A stretch of DNA of 64,000 nt from Sinobacterium caligoides (GTDB lineage: Bacteria > Pseudomonadota > Gammaproteobacteria > Pseudomonadales > Sinobacteriaceae), in the NCBI RefSeq assembly GCF_003752585.1, contig NZ_RKHR01000010.1, forward strand, positions 18,561 through 82,560. Direction: 5' to 3'. Numbering within the stretch: position 1 is the stretch's first letter; each line of letters starts with the position of its first letter. This document shows, piece after piece, positions 40,509 to 48,899 of the stretch. The position numbers were made by a program, and so were the translations under genes. Under the pieces are notes generated by a model. It did not search any database, had not been told where the DNA came from, and was given only the letters and a program-made list of their open reading frames with translations.

Positions 40509-40585
40509 TGGTAGCGGGGGTAGGATTTGAACCTACGGCCTTCGGGTTATGAGCCCGACGAGCTACCTAACTGCTCCACCCCGCA
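40509..40585 (-). tRNA. Initiator tRNA-fMet (CAT)
   Basis: A 77 nt tRNA with encoded CCA. The anticodon CAT is at 40551-40549. The anticodon stem has three consecutive G-C pairs (GGG CTCATAA CCC), the hallmark of initiator tRNA. The D-arm starts GGAGCAG, and the T arm has GGTTCAAATCC. The acceptor stem pairs at 2-71 through 7-66, but position 1 is U and position 72 is U, so 1-72 is mismatched, as initiators require. E. coli has C1-A72 here. Confidence 0.95.
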
Positions 40586-40622
40586 TCAATCTGTAGACGT
40601 GTTCTGCTGTCTACGGGGGCGC

Positions 40623-40650
40623 ATTCTACTCATATAAAGCGAGCCGTCAA
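40623..40650 (-). promoter_or_regulatory. tRNA-fMet promoter
   Basis: On the minus strand: TTGACG (40650-40645), a 16 bp spacer and TAGAAT (40628-40623), then GCGCCCCCG, a discriminator typical of stringently controlled stable RNA genes. The leader contains GTAGAC/GTCTAC (40593-40614), a hairpin that may guide processing. Confidence 0.8.
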
Positions 40651-40663
40651 CACTATTCTGCGA

Positions 40664-41746
40664 TTAATTGTTATTTGTTGCTTGTGCGATGAATGCGTCA
40701 GCAGCAGATGCCAGTGCCGGCGAGCGTTGCTCTGTCAGTAAGCAGTGAATTAGTGTCGGCTTGAGTGTGTTGAGGCTGAGGAGCTCGGCCACTAACTGGC
40801 TGAATGCATGGGAAGCTGAAGGGCTAGCGGCTAGCTGCTCGAGAAACAGGCTGCAGACTAGCTTGTCGACGAGCAGTAGGTGGAAGCGACTGCTGAGTGT
40901 TGCCAGCAACTCAAGTTGCTGGCCGTGCGGGCTTTGTAGCAGCTCGATAACGAGCTGACGTAGTTGCGCTAAATCGGTGCTCTGGCTCAGCCCACGCAAT
41001 AGGCTGGGGAGCAGGGGGGCGTCGTCGCCGGTTTGTTGTAGGTAGTCTTTAAGTCGCTGCTCAATTAACTTGCTCAGCTGGCTGTCAATTGTTCTATTTT
41101 CAAAGCCCTGGCAGAGGGCGGCGAGTACGGGCAGTGGTAGCTGCGGGAGTGATTGCTCGAGGAGGCTGTGATGTTCTTGCAGGCGTGCTGCAATGTCGGC
41201 AAGCCCGGCGAGCTCCAAATGCTGCCAGTTGTCACCCTCGTTAGCGCCTAGGCTGTGTTGTAGGTAATCTAGGGCAGCGGCTTGATGAGCGCTAGGAGGC
41301 AGGCAGAGGTCTGCTCGTAGGATGGCGTGCAGCTGGCAGAGTCGCTCTTCAGGCGGAGTGAACACAAAAGGATTATCTGCCAGCAGGTCGACGGACTCGC
41401 CGTTCTGCTGCAGCTGCTCCATCTGCCGGCCGAGCCGGTGCAGGATGGCGCCGATGAAGAGGTCACGACTGCCGACGTCTAGCATCGAAAACTCGTCGAG
41501 AGGGAGGCGGATAAACCACAGCATGGGGTTACTCTGCATTTCCACTGTGCCATCCTGAATCACCATAGCTAGGCATGCATGACGTAGGTAGGGTTGTGGG
41601 TAGGGGCGCTGTAAATCCTCGAAGCTCTGCCATACTGCATCAGGGAGTTGTTGAATGCGACGGCCAAAGTCGTAGCAGGTTAATTGCAAGCCAAGGCGTT
41701 GCAATAAGGCGTGCAAGGTTTGTGGTGGCTGTTGATCGTGATTCAT
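40664..41746 (-). CDS. DUF3549 family protein
   Basis: A 360-residue cytoplasmic protein of a family of unknown function confined largely to gammaproteobacteria. Matching segments include LTCYDFGRRIQQLP, NPMLWFIRLPLDEFSML and HRLGRQMEQLQQNG. The rest is helical and leucine/glutamine-rich. No catalytic motif or membrane segment is seen. ATG 41746 is chosen because the longer open frame runs into the YchJ-like gene. It lies 11 bp after that gene and is probably in its operon. Confidence 0.8.
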   Translation of the reverse strand: MNHDQQPPQTLHALLQRLGLQLTCYDFGRRIQQLPDAVWQSFEDLQRPYPQPYLRHACLAMVIQDGTVEMQSNPMLWFIRLPLDEFSMLDVGSRDLFIGAILHRLGRQMEQLQQNGESVDLLADNPFVFTPPEERLCQLHAILRADLCLPPSAHQAAALDYLQHSLGANEGDNWQHLELAGLADIAARLQEHHSLLEQSLPQLPLPVLAALCQGFENRTIDSQLSKLIEQRLKDYLQQTGDDAPLLPSLLRGLSQSTDLAQLRQLVIELLQSPHGQQLELLATLSSRFHLLLVDKLVCSLFLEQLAASPSASHAFSQLVAELLSLNTLKPTLIHCLLTEQRSPALASAADAFIAQATNNN

Positions 41747-41757
41747 AGTAGGGGCTC

Positions 41758-42273
41758 TTAAAGACAACACTTCTTGTATTTTTTGCCACTTCGGCAAGGG
41801 CAGGGTTGATTGCGTTCTAGCGGGGTATCAGGGCGGTCCTCGCCGCTGACAAAATACCATTGAGAAGACTGTTCAGTGTCTTCTAGCTGGAACCTTGAGT
41901 ATTCGCGATGCTGCCGTATTACAGGCGGCGTGTTGTCTGTCGTTGGATTGTTGGAGTGATAAAAGGCGACAAAATCGACATGGCCTAACTTGGCAGAGGA
42001 CATTGACGAGCTGATAATGCGTAGGCTCAGCCACTCGATATCATCGAGCCATTGTTGTAGCTCGTTAGCGTGGTAGAGCGCTTGAGTTGACAGGTGTGTC
42101 GTCGCCAGTAAGAAATCGATGTCTTGGCGGCAACAGGCGCTGTATCGAGCGCGCATTAGCTGCTCCGGGTTGTCGGCGTAGCGGCTGCCTGAGTGTATCG
42201 GCTGGCAGCAGAGAGCATAGCTGTCACCGCCGCAGTAGCATGGGGAGCTGGTGGGGCTCATAGTGTTGTTCAT
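41758..42273 (-). CDS. YchJ-family protein with SEC-C motif
   Basis: A 171-residue protein resembling E. coli YchJ (UPF0225). It carries a zinc-type cysteine cluster at the N-terminus (CYCGGDSYALCC, about residue 12) and a canonical SEC-C motif at the C-terminus (QPCPCRSGKKYKKCC). The middle has the YchJ segments EQLMRARYSACCRQDIDFLL and QWYFVSGEDRP. The function is unknown; SEC-C motifs bind zinc and sometimes recruit SecB or ribosomal partners. It is followed by the DUF3549 gene. Confidence 0.88.
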   Translation of the reverse strand: MNNTMSPTSSPCYCGGDSYALCCQPIHSGSRYADNPEQLMRARYSACCRQDIDFLLATTHLSTQALYHANELQQWLDDIEWLSLRIISSSMSSAKLGHVDFVAFYHSNNPTTDNTPPVIRQHREYSRFQLEDTEQSSQWYFVSGEDRPDTPLERNQPCPCRSGKKYKKCCL

Positions 42274-42396
42274 AATTGATCGTCGACATTCATGTTTGGC
42301 TACTGGGCATTGCTGTTTGACTACTAGTAGGTGAAAAATTCAGCAAATTCGGGTATGGTTCGCCCATTTTAAGCAATTGTGGCAGTGAAGGAAAAT

Positions 42397-43545
42397 ATGG
42401 ACAAGTTTAAAGATATCCGCCCCTATCGTGACGACGAGGTTCGCGAGGTGTTGGAGGGATTGTTTGGCAATGATGAGTTACTCAGTGCTATTGCTAAGCT
42501 GCGTTTCCCCAAGGCGGCGGATCACTTTGGCTGGCTGATTAAGCCGGTACTGCGGCAGCTGCTGCGTTACCAGCTGCGCGGTGTGAACGATGTAGAGAGC
42601 TTCCAGCTGGTAGTGAAGAAGTACATGGAGCATATGATCAGCTCCACCACGAGCGCGTTCACTGTTTCCGGCCTGCAAAACCTGGACCCAACAAAACGTT
42701 ACTGCTTTTTGAGTAATCACCGTGATATTGCTTTAGATCCAGCCTTTGTTAGCTTCGCGCTGTGGACGGAGGACTCTCCTACTACACGTATCGCCATCGG
42801 AGATAACCTGTTAACGAAAGACTACGTGTCTGCGTTGATGCGCTTGAATAAGAGCTTCATTGTCAATCGCTCAGAGAAGGCGCCGCGAAAGATGCTGGCA
42901 GCGCTCAAGCAGTTGTCGGCTTATATTCACCACTCTATCGTGGTGGAACACTGTAATATCTGGATCGCGCACCGCGAGGGGCGGGCGAAGAATGGCTGGG
43001 ATGCGACTGAGCCGGCGATTATTAAAATGTTGACCATCAATCACAATCGTAAAACCGAGAGTTTTAGTGATGCGGTGAGAGAGCTGAACATCGTGCCTGT
43101 TTCTATCTCCTATGAGCTAGATCCTCTGGACGCGGCGAAGGCCAACGAGCTCTATACCGTGGATCAGCACGGCGCCTATGAGAAGGGCGAACAAGAGGAT
43201 ATCGAGAGCATTGCGGCGGGTATTGCCGGTCAGAAAGGCGCCGTACACGTTGCTTTTGGAGAGGTGCTGCGTGGCGAATACGGTGGCGCAGAGCGGGTAG
43301 CGGAAGAGATCGACCGACAGATCGTCGACCTCTATGTGATACATGAGAGCAACGCTTTAGCCTACAAGATGTTGCACGGCAACTATCCGCCGATCAATTT
43401 TGATAGTGCGGGGGTGTCGTTTACCAAGGAGCAGATGCTGGAAAAAGAGCCAGCCTTTGTCGCGCGTATGATGGCGATTCCAGAGGCGCAGCGCGACTAC
43501 GCTCTAAAGATGTATTCCTACTGCCTCGAAAGACAGCTGAAATAG
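42397..43545 (+). CDS. Glycerol-3-phosphate/lysophosphatidate-type acyltransferase
   Basis: A 382-residue member of the lysophospholipid acyltransferase superfamily. The motif I region is CFLSNHRDIALDPAFVSF (about residue 113), giving H-x5-D rather than the usual H-x4-D. Motif III resembles VEHCNIWIAHREGRAKNG (about residue 188) and motif IV VPVSISYELDPLD. No signal peptide or strong membrane helix is visible, so it may be peripheral. ATG 42397 with GAAGGAAAAT upstream is preferred over GTG 42379. The precise acceptor lipid is unknown. Confidence 0.8.
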   Translation: MDKFKDIRPYRDDEVREVLEGLFGNDELLSAIAKLRFPKAADHFGWLIKPVLRQLLRYQLRGVNDVESFQLVVKKYMEHMISSTTSAFTVSGLQNLDPTKRYCFLSNHRDIALDPAFVSFALWTEDSPTTRIAIGDNLLTKDYVSALMRLNKSFIVNRSEKAPRKMLAALKQLSAYIHHSIVVEHCNIWIAHREGRAKNGWDATEPAIIKMLTINHNRKTESFSDAVRELNIVPVSISYELDPLDAAKANELYTVDQHGAYEKGEQEDIESIAAGIAGQKGAVHVAFGEVLRGEYGGAERVAEEIDRQIVDLYVIHESNALAYKMLHGNYPPINFDSAGVSFTKEQMLEKEPAFVARMMAIPEAQRDYALKMYSYCLERQLK

Positions 43546-43561
43546 AAGAGCGTAGGGTAAG

Positions 43562-43584
43562 GCAGGGGCAGTGGAAGCCCCTGC
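43562..43584. terminator. Hairpin between convergent genes at 43.6 kb
   Basis: GCAGGGGC, loop AGTGGAA, GCCCCTGC: a perfect eight-pair GC-rich stem without a T run. It lies between the acyltransferase and DUF349 genes and may be a weak or Rho-assisted terminator. Confidence 0.4.
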
Positions 43585-43604
43585 GAGCAGAGCAGATAAG
43601 CTCC

Positions 43605-46310
43605 TTAACCCTTTAGCTGAAGTTGATCGAAGCGCTGCTGTAGCTCAGGGCTGGGGCAGGCAGCTAGCTTCAGCCAGTCGAGTCGCAGCTCAAGTGGGCT
43701 TGGACTATTCTGCCCCAAGCCTTTTTGTAGCTTGTTCATTTGCAGCTCCATGCGCAGGGCCTGGTCTTTACTAGGGCTATCGACACCGAGCAGTAGTTCT
43801 AGCTCGATGCAGAGCTTGCGGTGCTGTTGCTCATCGCTGGCTACGTCAGCGTTATCGATTCGTGGGATGACAGTCGTTCGCCACGGCTCGGGAAAGTCGA
43901 GTTCGGCCCATGCTGAGTTAATTGCGTTCTGCAGGCTTGCTTTCTCCTGTGGCTCTGACGCTAGGTCTCGCTGGTTGAGCTGCTGGCAGAAGGTTAAGAA
44001 GCTTGCCCATTGTTCGGCTTTGGCGCGACGTGAGAGGCCGGCGTAGTGACTGTCATAGGCGTCACAAGCTTTTTTGAATTGAATCTGTTGCTGCTTGTAA
44101 TCGTTGTGCGGTCGCTCCCCGACTAGCTGATATTGGCTAATGAGTTGTTGATAATCTTCGCGACTGTTGCTGAGTGCCTGGTCGTCGAGCTGGCTCAGTT
44201 GCTGCAGTTGCTCAATAAGGCGGTGACCGGCCTCAACATTTTCCTGTTGTGCGCTGTTGCGTTGCTGCTGTTGTTGTTGACGGCGCTCGAATAATATATC
44301 GAGGTGGGCGCGTAGCTCGTGCCACAACTTTTTGTCGATAGCGTGCGGTAGCTTCTCGCCCTGCTGCCATCGCTGCTGTAATTGCTTGGCTTGTTCGATG
44401 GCGCTGGCTAGCTCGTCGCTGTTGACAAGTTGCTGTGCTTCATCGATGAGGCGCTGCTTTTGTTCAATGAGTAGGTCGATATGCTGTTGGCGATGGTTGT
44501 TGATTGATTTCAGCAGTGTATTAAAGCGCTGTTGCTGGGCCTTGCTGTGTCTTTTCTCGGCGGGGGAGTACTGCCGCCACTCACGTTTAGCCTGCTGTAG
44601 GATGAGGTCTATCTGTTCGAAGTCACTCTGCTCGAAGTCGTGTTCAGTAAGGTATTGTTCGAGCTGTTGGCAGAGTTCACTACGACGTAGGCTGTTTTGC
44701 TCGCGCAGCTGTTGCTGTTCGGCAAAGTAAATCTTGCAGGGTTCGTAGGCGATGTCGGCAGCGGCTTTAAAGGTGCTCCACAGCTGCTTGCTCTCAGGAG
44801 AAAAATCGTTACCTAGCGCTTTCCAGTCGGCCTGTAATTGCTTGATCTTGTCAGCTCGAAGCTGCACTGAAAGCTTACTGTTGACGACGTTACTCATCTC
44901 ATCGCAAAGCTGTTGGCGCTTGGGCATACTGGCAAACTTGTGCCAGTCTCGCAGCTCATAGATACGCTTGTTGAGGCGCTGCCAGTGGGCGCTTAATTCT
45001 TTGTCTGTCAGGCCCTCCTGTGTCAGTTGTTGGCGAATCGTGCCGCTCAGTTGATTGACTGTTTTGAGGTCTTTGTTGTCGACTGCTTGCTCACAATCGA
45101 TTAAGTGTTGCTTGAGTTCACTACGTAGTTGTTTTGACCGTTGAGTATCTTGTTTAGCTGGCTGTGTTTTTGGCTGGCTCGGTGCTAATTTTTCGTTTAG
45201 CTCCTCGATTAGGGGCGGTGCTTTGGCGTCGGCAGGCCAGGCGATATTATTGAGAAGTTCTTGTAGCTGTGCGTGCTGCTCGTCGTTGAGTGAGGGCTGC
45301 TGTTGGAGTGTCTGTAATGTAGGGAGCTGCTGTTGATAATTTTGATGTGCCTGATGCAGGCAGCTTAGAGACGTTAACAGGGGTTGCAGCTGTTCGTGTT
45401 GGCCTTTGATGGTGCTGGTGACGGAGCTCAGAATGACCGCGAGTTCATCAGCTTGCTCGCAGTGGTAGCTCTGTTGCAAGCGCTGTAATAATGCCGCCAG
45501 TTCAACGGCGAGCTGGCGGTGCTGTTGCTTTAACTGTTCGGCTTGGTGTGCAGCATCGAGCTCGGCTTGGTGCTGTGCGACCGCCTCAGAAATTTGTTCT
45601 AGGTGAGCTTTAATGGTTTCACGTTGTCGGTCGCTGAGGTTGGCTTGTAGGGTGTCGAATTGTTGTTTTAATAGCTTCAGCTTACCACCGAGCTGGGGGT
45701 TCCAGGCGTGACTAGCGGCGTATTGCGACTGGGCGCTGAGAGCCTCGATCTGTTGTTGCTGTTGCTCGGCGTCGAGCTCGATTTGACGCTGTTTAGCCAG
45801 CGCCTCTTTCAGTTGTTGGCGCACCTTCTTGTCGCGGTTGCCGATACTGTTGAGCAGCTCGCGGAGCTGCTCAGGCTGATTAATTCTGCTGCAGGCTTGT
45901 TGGCGTAATTCGCTACTGTGCCCTGAGCTTGCGAGTAGTTGCAGTAACTTGGCGTCGTCGCACTGGCTGATCAAACGCTGTTGGAAGGCCAGGCTGTGTG
46001 GGAGGGTGATGAGTTGTTGCCATTCTACATTACTGAGTTCGTCGGCGCTCAAGCGGCTGGCGGCAAGGCGTGCCAGCATGGGGTGGGGGCTGGCAATGAA
46101 ATCGGCAATCAGCTGTGGGTTATCCTGCAGCCTGCTCCCCAGCTTAGTCAGCTCGTCAGCGTCGCTGGTTTGGCGCAGTCGCTCGAGCAGGCGCTGTCGT
46201 TGCTTGGGGTTGTGCTCATCGAGGCTGTCGACGTTAATCGGGCTAGGCGTTGTTTTGCTGGCGTCCGCTTTATTTTTGCTGCGGGTAAAGCTGAATAATT
46301 TTTTTAGCAT
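43605..46310 (-). CDS. Large DUF349 domain protein
   Basis: A 901-residue, glutamine-rich, mostly coiled-coil protein. It begins MLKKLFSFTRSKNKADA; the longer open frame upstream (to 46535) overlaps dinG and is not used. After an N-terminal region of HEAT-like helices (about 30-170), charged coiled coils follow. Then come several repeats with the DUF349 pattern of spaced Trp and Arg (WKALGNDFSPESKQLWSTF; REWRQYSPAEKRHSKAQQQ). The function of the family is not established. The weak ribosome binding site suggests modest expression. It is divergent from dinG. Confidence 0.85.
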   Translation of the reverse strand: MLKKLFSFTRSKNKADASKTTPSPINVDSLDEHNPKQRQRLLERLRQTSDADELTKLGSRLQDNPQLIADFIASPHPMLARLAASRLSADELSNVEWQQLITLPHSLAFQQRLISQCDDAKLLQLLASSGHSSELRQQACSRINQPEQLRELLNSIGNRDKKVRQQLKEALAKQRQIELDAEQQQQQIEALSAQSQYAASHAWNPQLGGKLKLLKQQFDTLQANLSDRQRETIKAHLEQISEAVAQHQAELDAAHQAEQLKQQHRQLAVELAALLQRLQQSYHCEQADELAVILSSVTSTIKGQHEQLQPLLTSLSCLHQAHQNYQQQLPTLQTLQQQPSLNDEQHAQLQELLNNIAWPADAKAPPLIEELNEKLAPSQPKTQPAKQDTQRSKQLRSELKQHLIDCEQAVDNKDLKTVNQLSGTIRQQLTQEGLTDKELSAHWQRLNKRIYELRDWHKFASMPKRQQLCDEMSNVVNSKLSVQLRADKIKQLQADWKALGNDFSPESKQLWSTFKAAADIAYEPCKIYFAEQQQLREQNSLRRSELCQQLEQYLTEHDFEQSDFEQIDLILQQAKREWRQYSPAEKRHSKAQQQRFNTLLKSINNHRQQHIDLLIEQKQRLIDEAQQLVNSDELASAIEQAKQLQQRWQQGEKLPHAIDKKLWHELRAHLDILFERRQQQQQQRNSAQQENVEAGHRLIEQLQQLSQLDDQALSNSREDYQQLISQYQLVGERPHNDYKQQQIQFKKACDAYDSHYAGLSRRAKAEQWASFLTFCQQLNQRDLASEPQEKASLQNAINSAWAELDFPEPWRTTVIPRIDNADVASDEQQHRKLCIELELLLGVDSPSKDQALRMELQMNKLQKGLGQNSPSPLELRLDWLKLAACPSPELQQRFDQLQLKG

Positions 46311-46423
46311 TGCAGGCGTACTTATTTGATGGGGAAGGGAGGCGAAGGTAATCGTCACCGTGGAATCTAAGGGTGGTATAATAACGTACTTTGGGCTTGT
46401 CGTAATATTAAGGGTTATAGAAC

Positions 46424-48547
46424 ATGCTGAGTGAGGCGCAAAAGGCGGATATTCGTCAACACTACAAGTTATTGTGTGAGAATAAGTCGCTGACATCGCG
46501 CCCGGGGCAGCGCCTGATGATTGCCGAGGTCGCAAAAACCTTGGGCAATATTCGTTATGACGATGACAGTGAGCGCAATAGTGAGGGACATATTTGTGTG
46601 GTGGAGGCTGGTACCGGTACTGGTAAGACCCTAGCCTATGCGTTGACCTGTATCTACATGGCTCAGAGCTTGAAAAAGAAACTGGTCATCTCAACGGCGA
46701 CAGTGGCGCTGCAGGAGCAGATCGTCATGAAGGACTTGCCTGACTTACTGCGGCATAGTGATATGACATTTCAGTTCGCGTTGGCCAAGGGGCGTGGGCG
46801 CTATTTATGTCTGAGTAAGCTGGAATCCCATTTGGAGGGGGATGGCCAGCAGCAGGCCACCCTCTACCCCGATGAGGTGATCGCCTCGTCGGCACCGGAG
46901 CAGGGAACGCTTTATAACGAGATGATTAACAAGCTGGCTGCTAATCAATGGGATGGCGATCGTGATAGTTGGCCGGAAAGCCTTGAGGCGGAGTTATGGA
47001 CGCCGCTAACCTCAGATCACCACCAGTGCACCGGGCGCAAGTGTCCGCATATTAAAAATTGTTTCTATTTTAAGGCTAGAGAAAACCTCGAGAATGTCGA
47101 CTGTGTAGTGACTAATCACGACTTGGTGTTAGCTGATTTAGCGTTAGGGGGCGGAGCGATCCTACCCGCCCCTGCCGATACCATCTATGTTTTTGACGAA
47201 GGGCACCATCTACCTGATAAGGCGCTACAACACTTTGCTCATCATAGCCGGCTCGTTTCGACGAGGAAGTGGTTGGATCAGGCGGATAAGGCAATGTCAT
47301 CTCTGATTAAGACGGCGGGACTGCAGAGTGAGATCGGTCGAATCGTTCAGGGGATGGCGCAGGCTTACCCAGCGCTGCGTGATCAGATGGCAATGTCGAG
47401 GGCGATTGTTGAGCCGCTATTTGGCGATGTGGCGGCAGCTGAGCAGGGGCGAAGCATCCATCACCGTTTTGAGGGCGGCGTAGTGCCTGCGTCGCTGCGA
47501 AATCTGGCGGCTGAGCTGAAGGCCGGGTATACCCGCTTGGCGGAGGGCTTCGAGCGTATATTGAAGGAGCTCGACGAGGCGATGGAGGACAGTGACGGCG
47601 AGTTCCCGAAGCAGGAGGCGGAGCGCTGGTACCCCGCTGTCGGCATGTTGCGCAACCGTGCCGATGCGAATGCGGCGTTGTGGCAACAGTATGAGTTTGA
47701 GGATGCTGCCGATAAGCCACCGATGGGGCGCTGGGTGAGCTTTGTGGATAATGCCGGCGGCGGCGATTTCGAGGTTTGCGCCAGCCCGATAATGGCCAGC
47801 CATACGCTATATAGCCACCTTTGGTCACGTTGCTTTGGTGCCGTCGTCACTTCGGCGACGCTGGCTGCGCTGGGCAGTTTTGAGCGTTTCATTCGTCGTT
47901 CCGGTGTGCCTCGTGATAGTAACTTTACCCAGGTAGGCAGCCCGTTTAACTACCCGCAGGCGGCACAGCTGATCGTGCCGACTTTTGTCGATCCGAGTAA
48001 TGCTTTGGCACATACCGAGGCTATCATCGATGACTTGCCTCAGCGTATTTCGCAGCAAGATGCGGCGTTGGTGCTGTTCTCGTCGCGCAAGCAGATGCGT
48101 GGCGTCTATTTCGAACTACCGAGTAGCTTCCGCGAGAAGGTGTTGCTACAAGATGATTACAGTAAGCACGCCCTGCTGAGCAAGCATCGTGAAGCGGTGG
48201 ATGAGGGCAAAGGCAGTGTGATTTTTGGTTTAGCATCGATGGCGGAAGGAGTGGATTTACCGGGGCAATATTGCACTCATGTGATCATTGCCAAAATCCC
48301 CTTCGCGGTGCCGGATGACCCTGTTGAGGCGGCGTTGTCGGAGTGGGTGCAGGCGGCTGGAGGCAACCCCTTTATGGAAATTACAGTGCCTGATGCGGCG
48401 ATTAAACTGGTGCAGGCGAGTGGTCGCCTGTTGCGCACGGAAACCGATACCGGCAAGGTGGCTATTCTTGATAGCCGATTATTAACGCGGCGCTATGGGC
48501 GGGCTATTATCGACTCGTTGCCGCCTTTTGCACAGCAACTTGGCTAG
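46424..48547 (+). CDS. dinG: ATP-dependent DNA helicase DinG
   Basis: An XPD-like 5'-3' DNA helicase that resolves R-loops and structured DNA. The protein has 707 residues. Walker A is EAGTGTGKTLAYAL (about residue 62), and the DEAH-type motif is FDEGHHLPD. The iron-sulfur cluster cysteines are in CTGRKCPHIKNC and NVDCVVTNHDL. C-terminal helicase motifs include FGLASMAEGVDLPG and VQASGRLLRTETD. No LexA box was seen upstream. It is divergent from the DUF349 gene. Confidence 0.95.
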   Translation: MLSEAQKADIRQHYKLLCENKSLTSRPGQRLMIAEVAKTLGNIRYDDDSERNSEGHICVVEAGTGTGKTLAYALTCIYMAQSLKKKLVISTATVALQEQIVMKDLPDLLRHSDMTFQFALAKGRGRYLCLSKLESHLEGDGQQQATLYPDEVIASSAPEQGTLYNEMINKLAANQWDGDRDSWPESLEAELWTPLTSDHHQCTGRKCPHIKNCFYFKARENLENVDCVVTNHDLVLADLALGGGAILPAPADTIYVFDEGHHLPDKALQHFAHHSRLVSTRKWLDQADKAMSSLIKTAGLQSEIGRIVQGMAQAYPALRDQMAMSRAIVEPLFGDVAAAEQGRSIHHRFEGGVVPASLRNLAAELKAGYTRLAEGFERILKELDEAMEDSDGEFPKQEAERWYPAVGMLRNRADANAALWQQYEFEDAADKPPMGRWVSFVDNAGGGDFEVCASPIMASHTLYSHLWSRCFGAVVTSATLAALGSFERFIRRSGVPRDSNFTQVGSPFNYPQAAQLIVPTFVDPSNALAHTEAIIDDLPQRISQQDAALVLFSSRKQMRGVYFELPSSFREKVLLQDDYSKHALLSKHREAVDEGKGSVIFGLASMAEGVDLPGQYCTHVIIAKIPFAVPDDPVEAALSEWVQAAGGNPFMEITVPDAAIKLVQASGRLLRTETDTGKVAILDSRLLTRRYGRAIIDSLPPFAQQLG

Positions 48548-48573
48548 TATCAGGGTGATGGTGAGGTCTCGGA

Positions 48574-48897
48574 ATGAGTGATCGGTATACGGTAGCGCAG
48601 CAGTTTATGCTGGCAATTGAGGCGGAGTTGAAAGTAATGGGGCTGTGGAGCGAGAGACGTCCAAGCGAGCGAGCGCTGAGTAGCCTGCAGCCGTTTTGTG
48701 TCGACACGCTGGCCTTTGAACAGTGGTTACAGTTTGTTTTTATTGAGCGTATGTTGTTACTGATTGAGCAGAGGGGGATGTTGCCGAGTAGTTTTGGCCT
48801 AGCACCAATGAGTGAGCAGTCTTTCTCACCGAGGGGGGTGGATAGTCATGACTTAACCCGCTTGCTGGAGCGCCTCGACGAGGCGCTCAGCTGTTGA
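48574..48897 (+). CDS. yqcC: YqcC-family protein
   Basis: A 107-residue helical protein (DUF446). The conserved core is LKVMGLWSERRPSERALSSL, FCVDTLAFEQWLQFVFIERM and a short C-terminal helix. The function is unknown; in other gammaproteobacteria it often lies beside truC. It follows dinG by 26 bp and probably shares its transcript. Its last codons form the inverted repeat listed separately. Confidence 0.85.
   Translation: MSDRYTVAQQFMLAIEAELKVMGLWSERRPSERALSSLQPFCVDTLAFEQWLQFVFIERMLLLIEQRGMLPSSFGLAPMSEQSFSPRGVDSHDLTRLLERLDEALSC
48868..48888. terminator. Inverted repeat at the end of yqcC
   Basis: GAGCGCCTCG, one base, CGAGGCGCTC: a perfect ten-base palindrome arm pair lying within the last codons of yqcC, between convergent genes. 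No T run follows. It may serve as a terminator or be a coincidence of codon use. Confidence 0.35.
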
Positions 48898-48899
48898 GG

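Noticed and set aside
45949..46329. Open frames opposite the DUF349 gene
   Set aside because: They mirror the Gln/Leu-rich codons of the DUF349 gene and have no support.
46311..46535. N-terminal extension of the DUF349 gene to 46535
   Set aside because: It would overlap dinG, contains no family segment, and MLKKLFSF at 46310 is a natural start.
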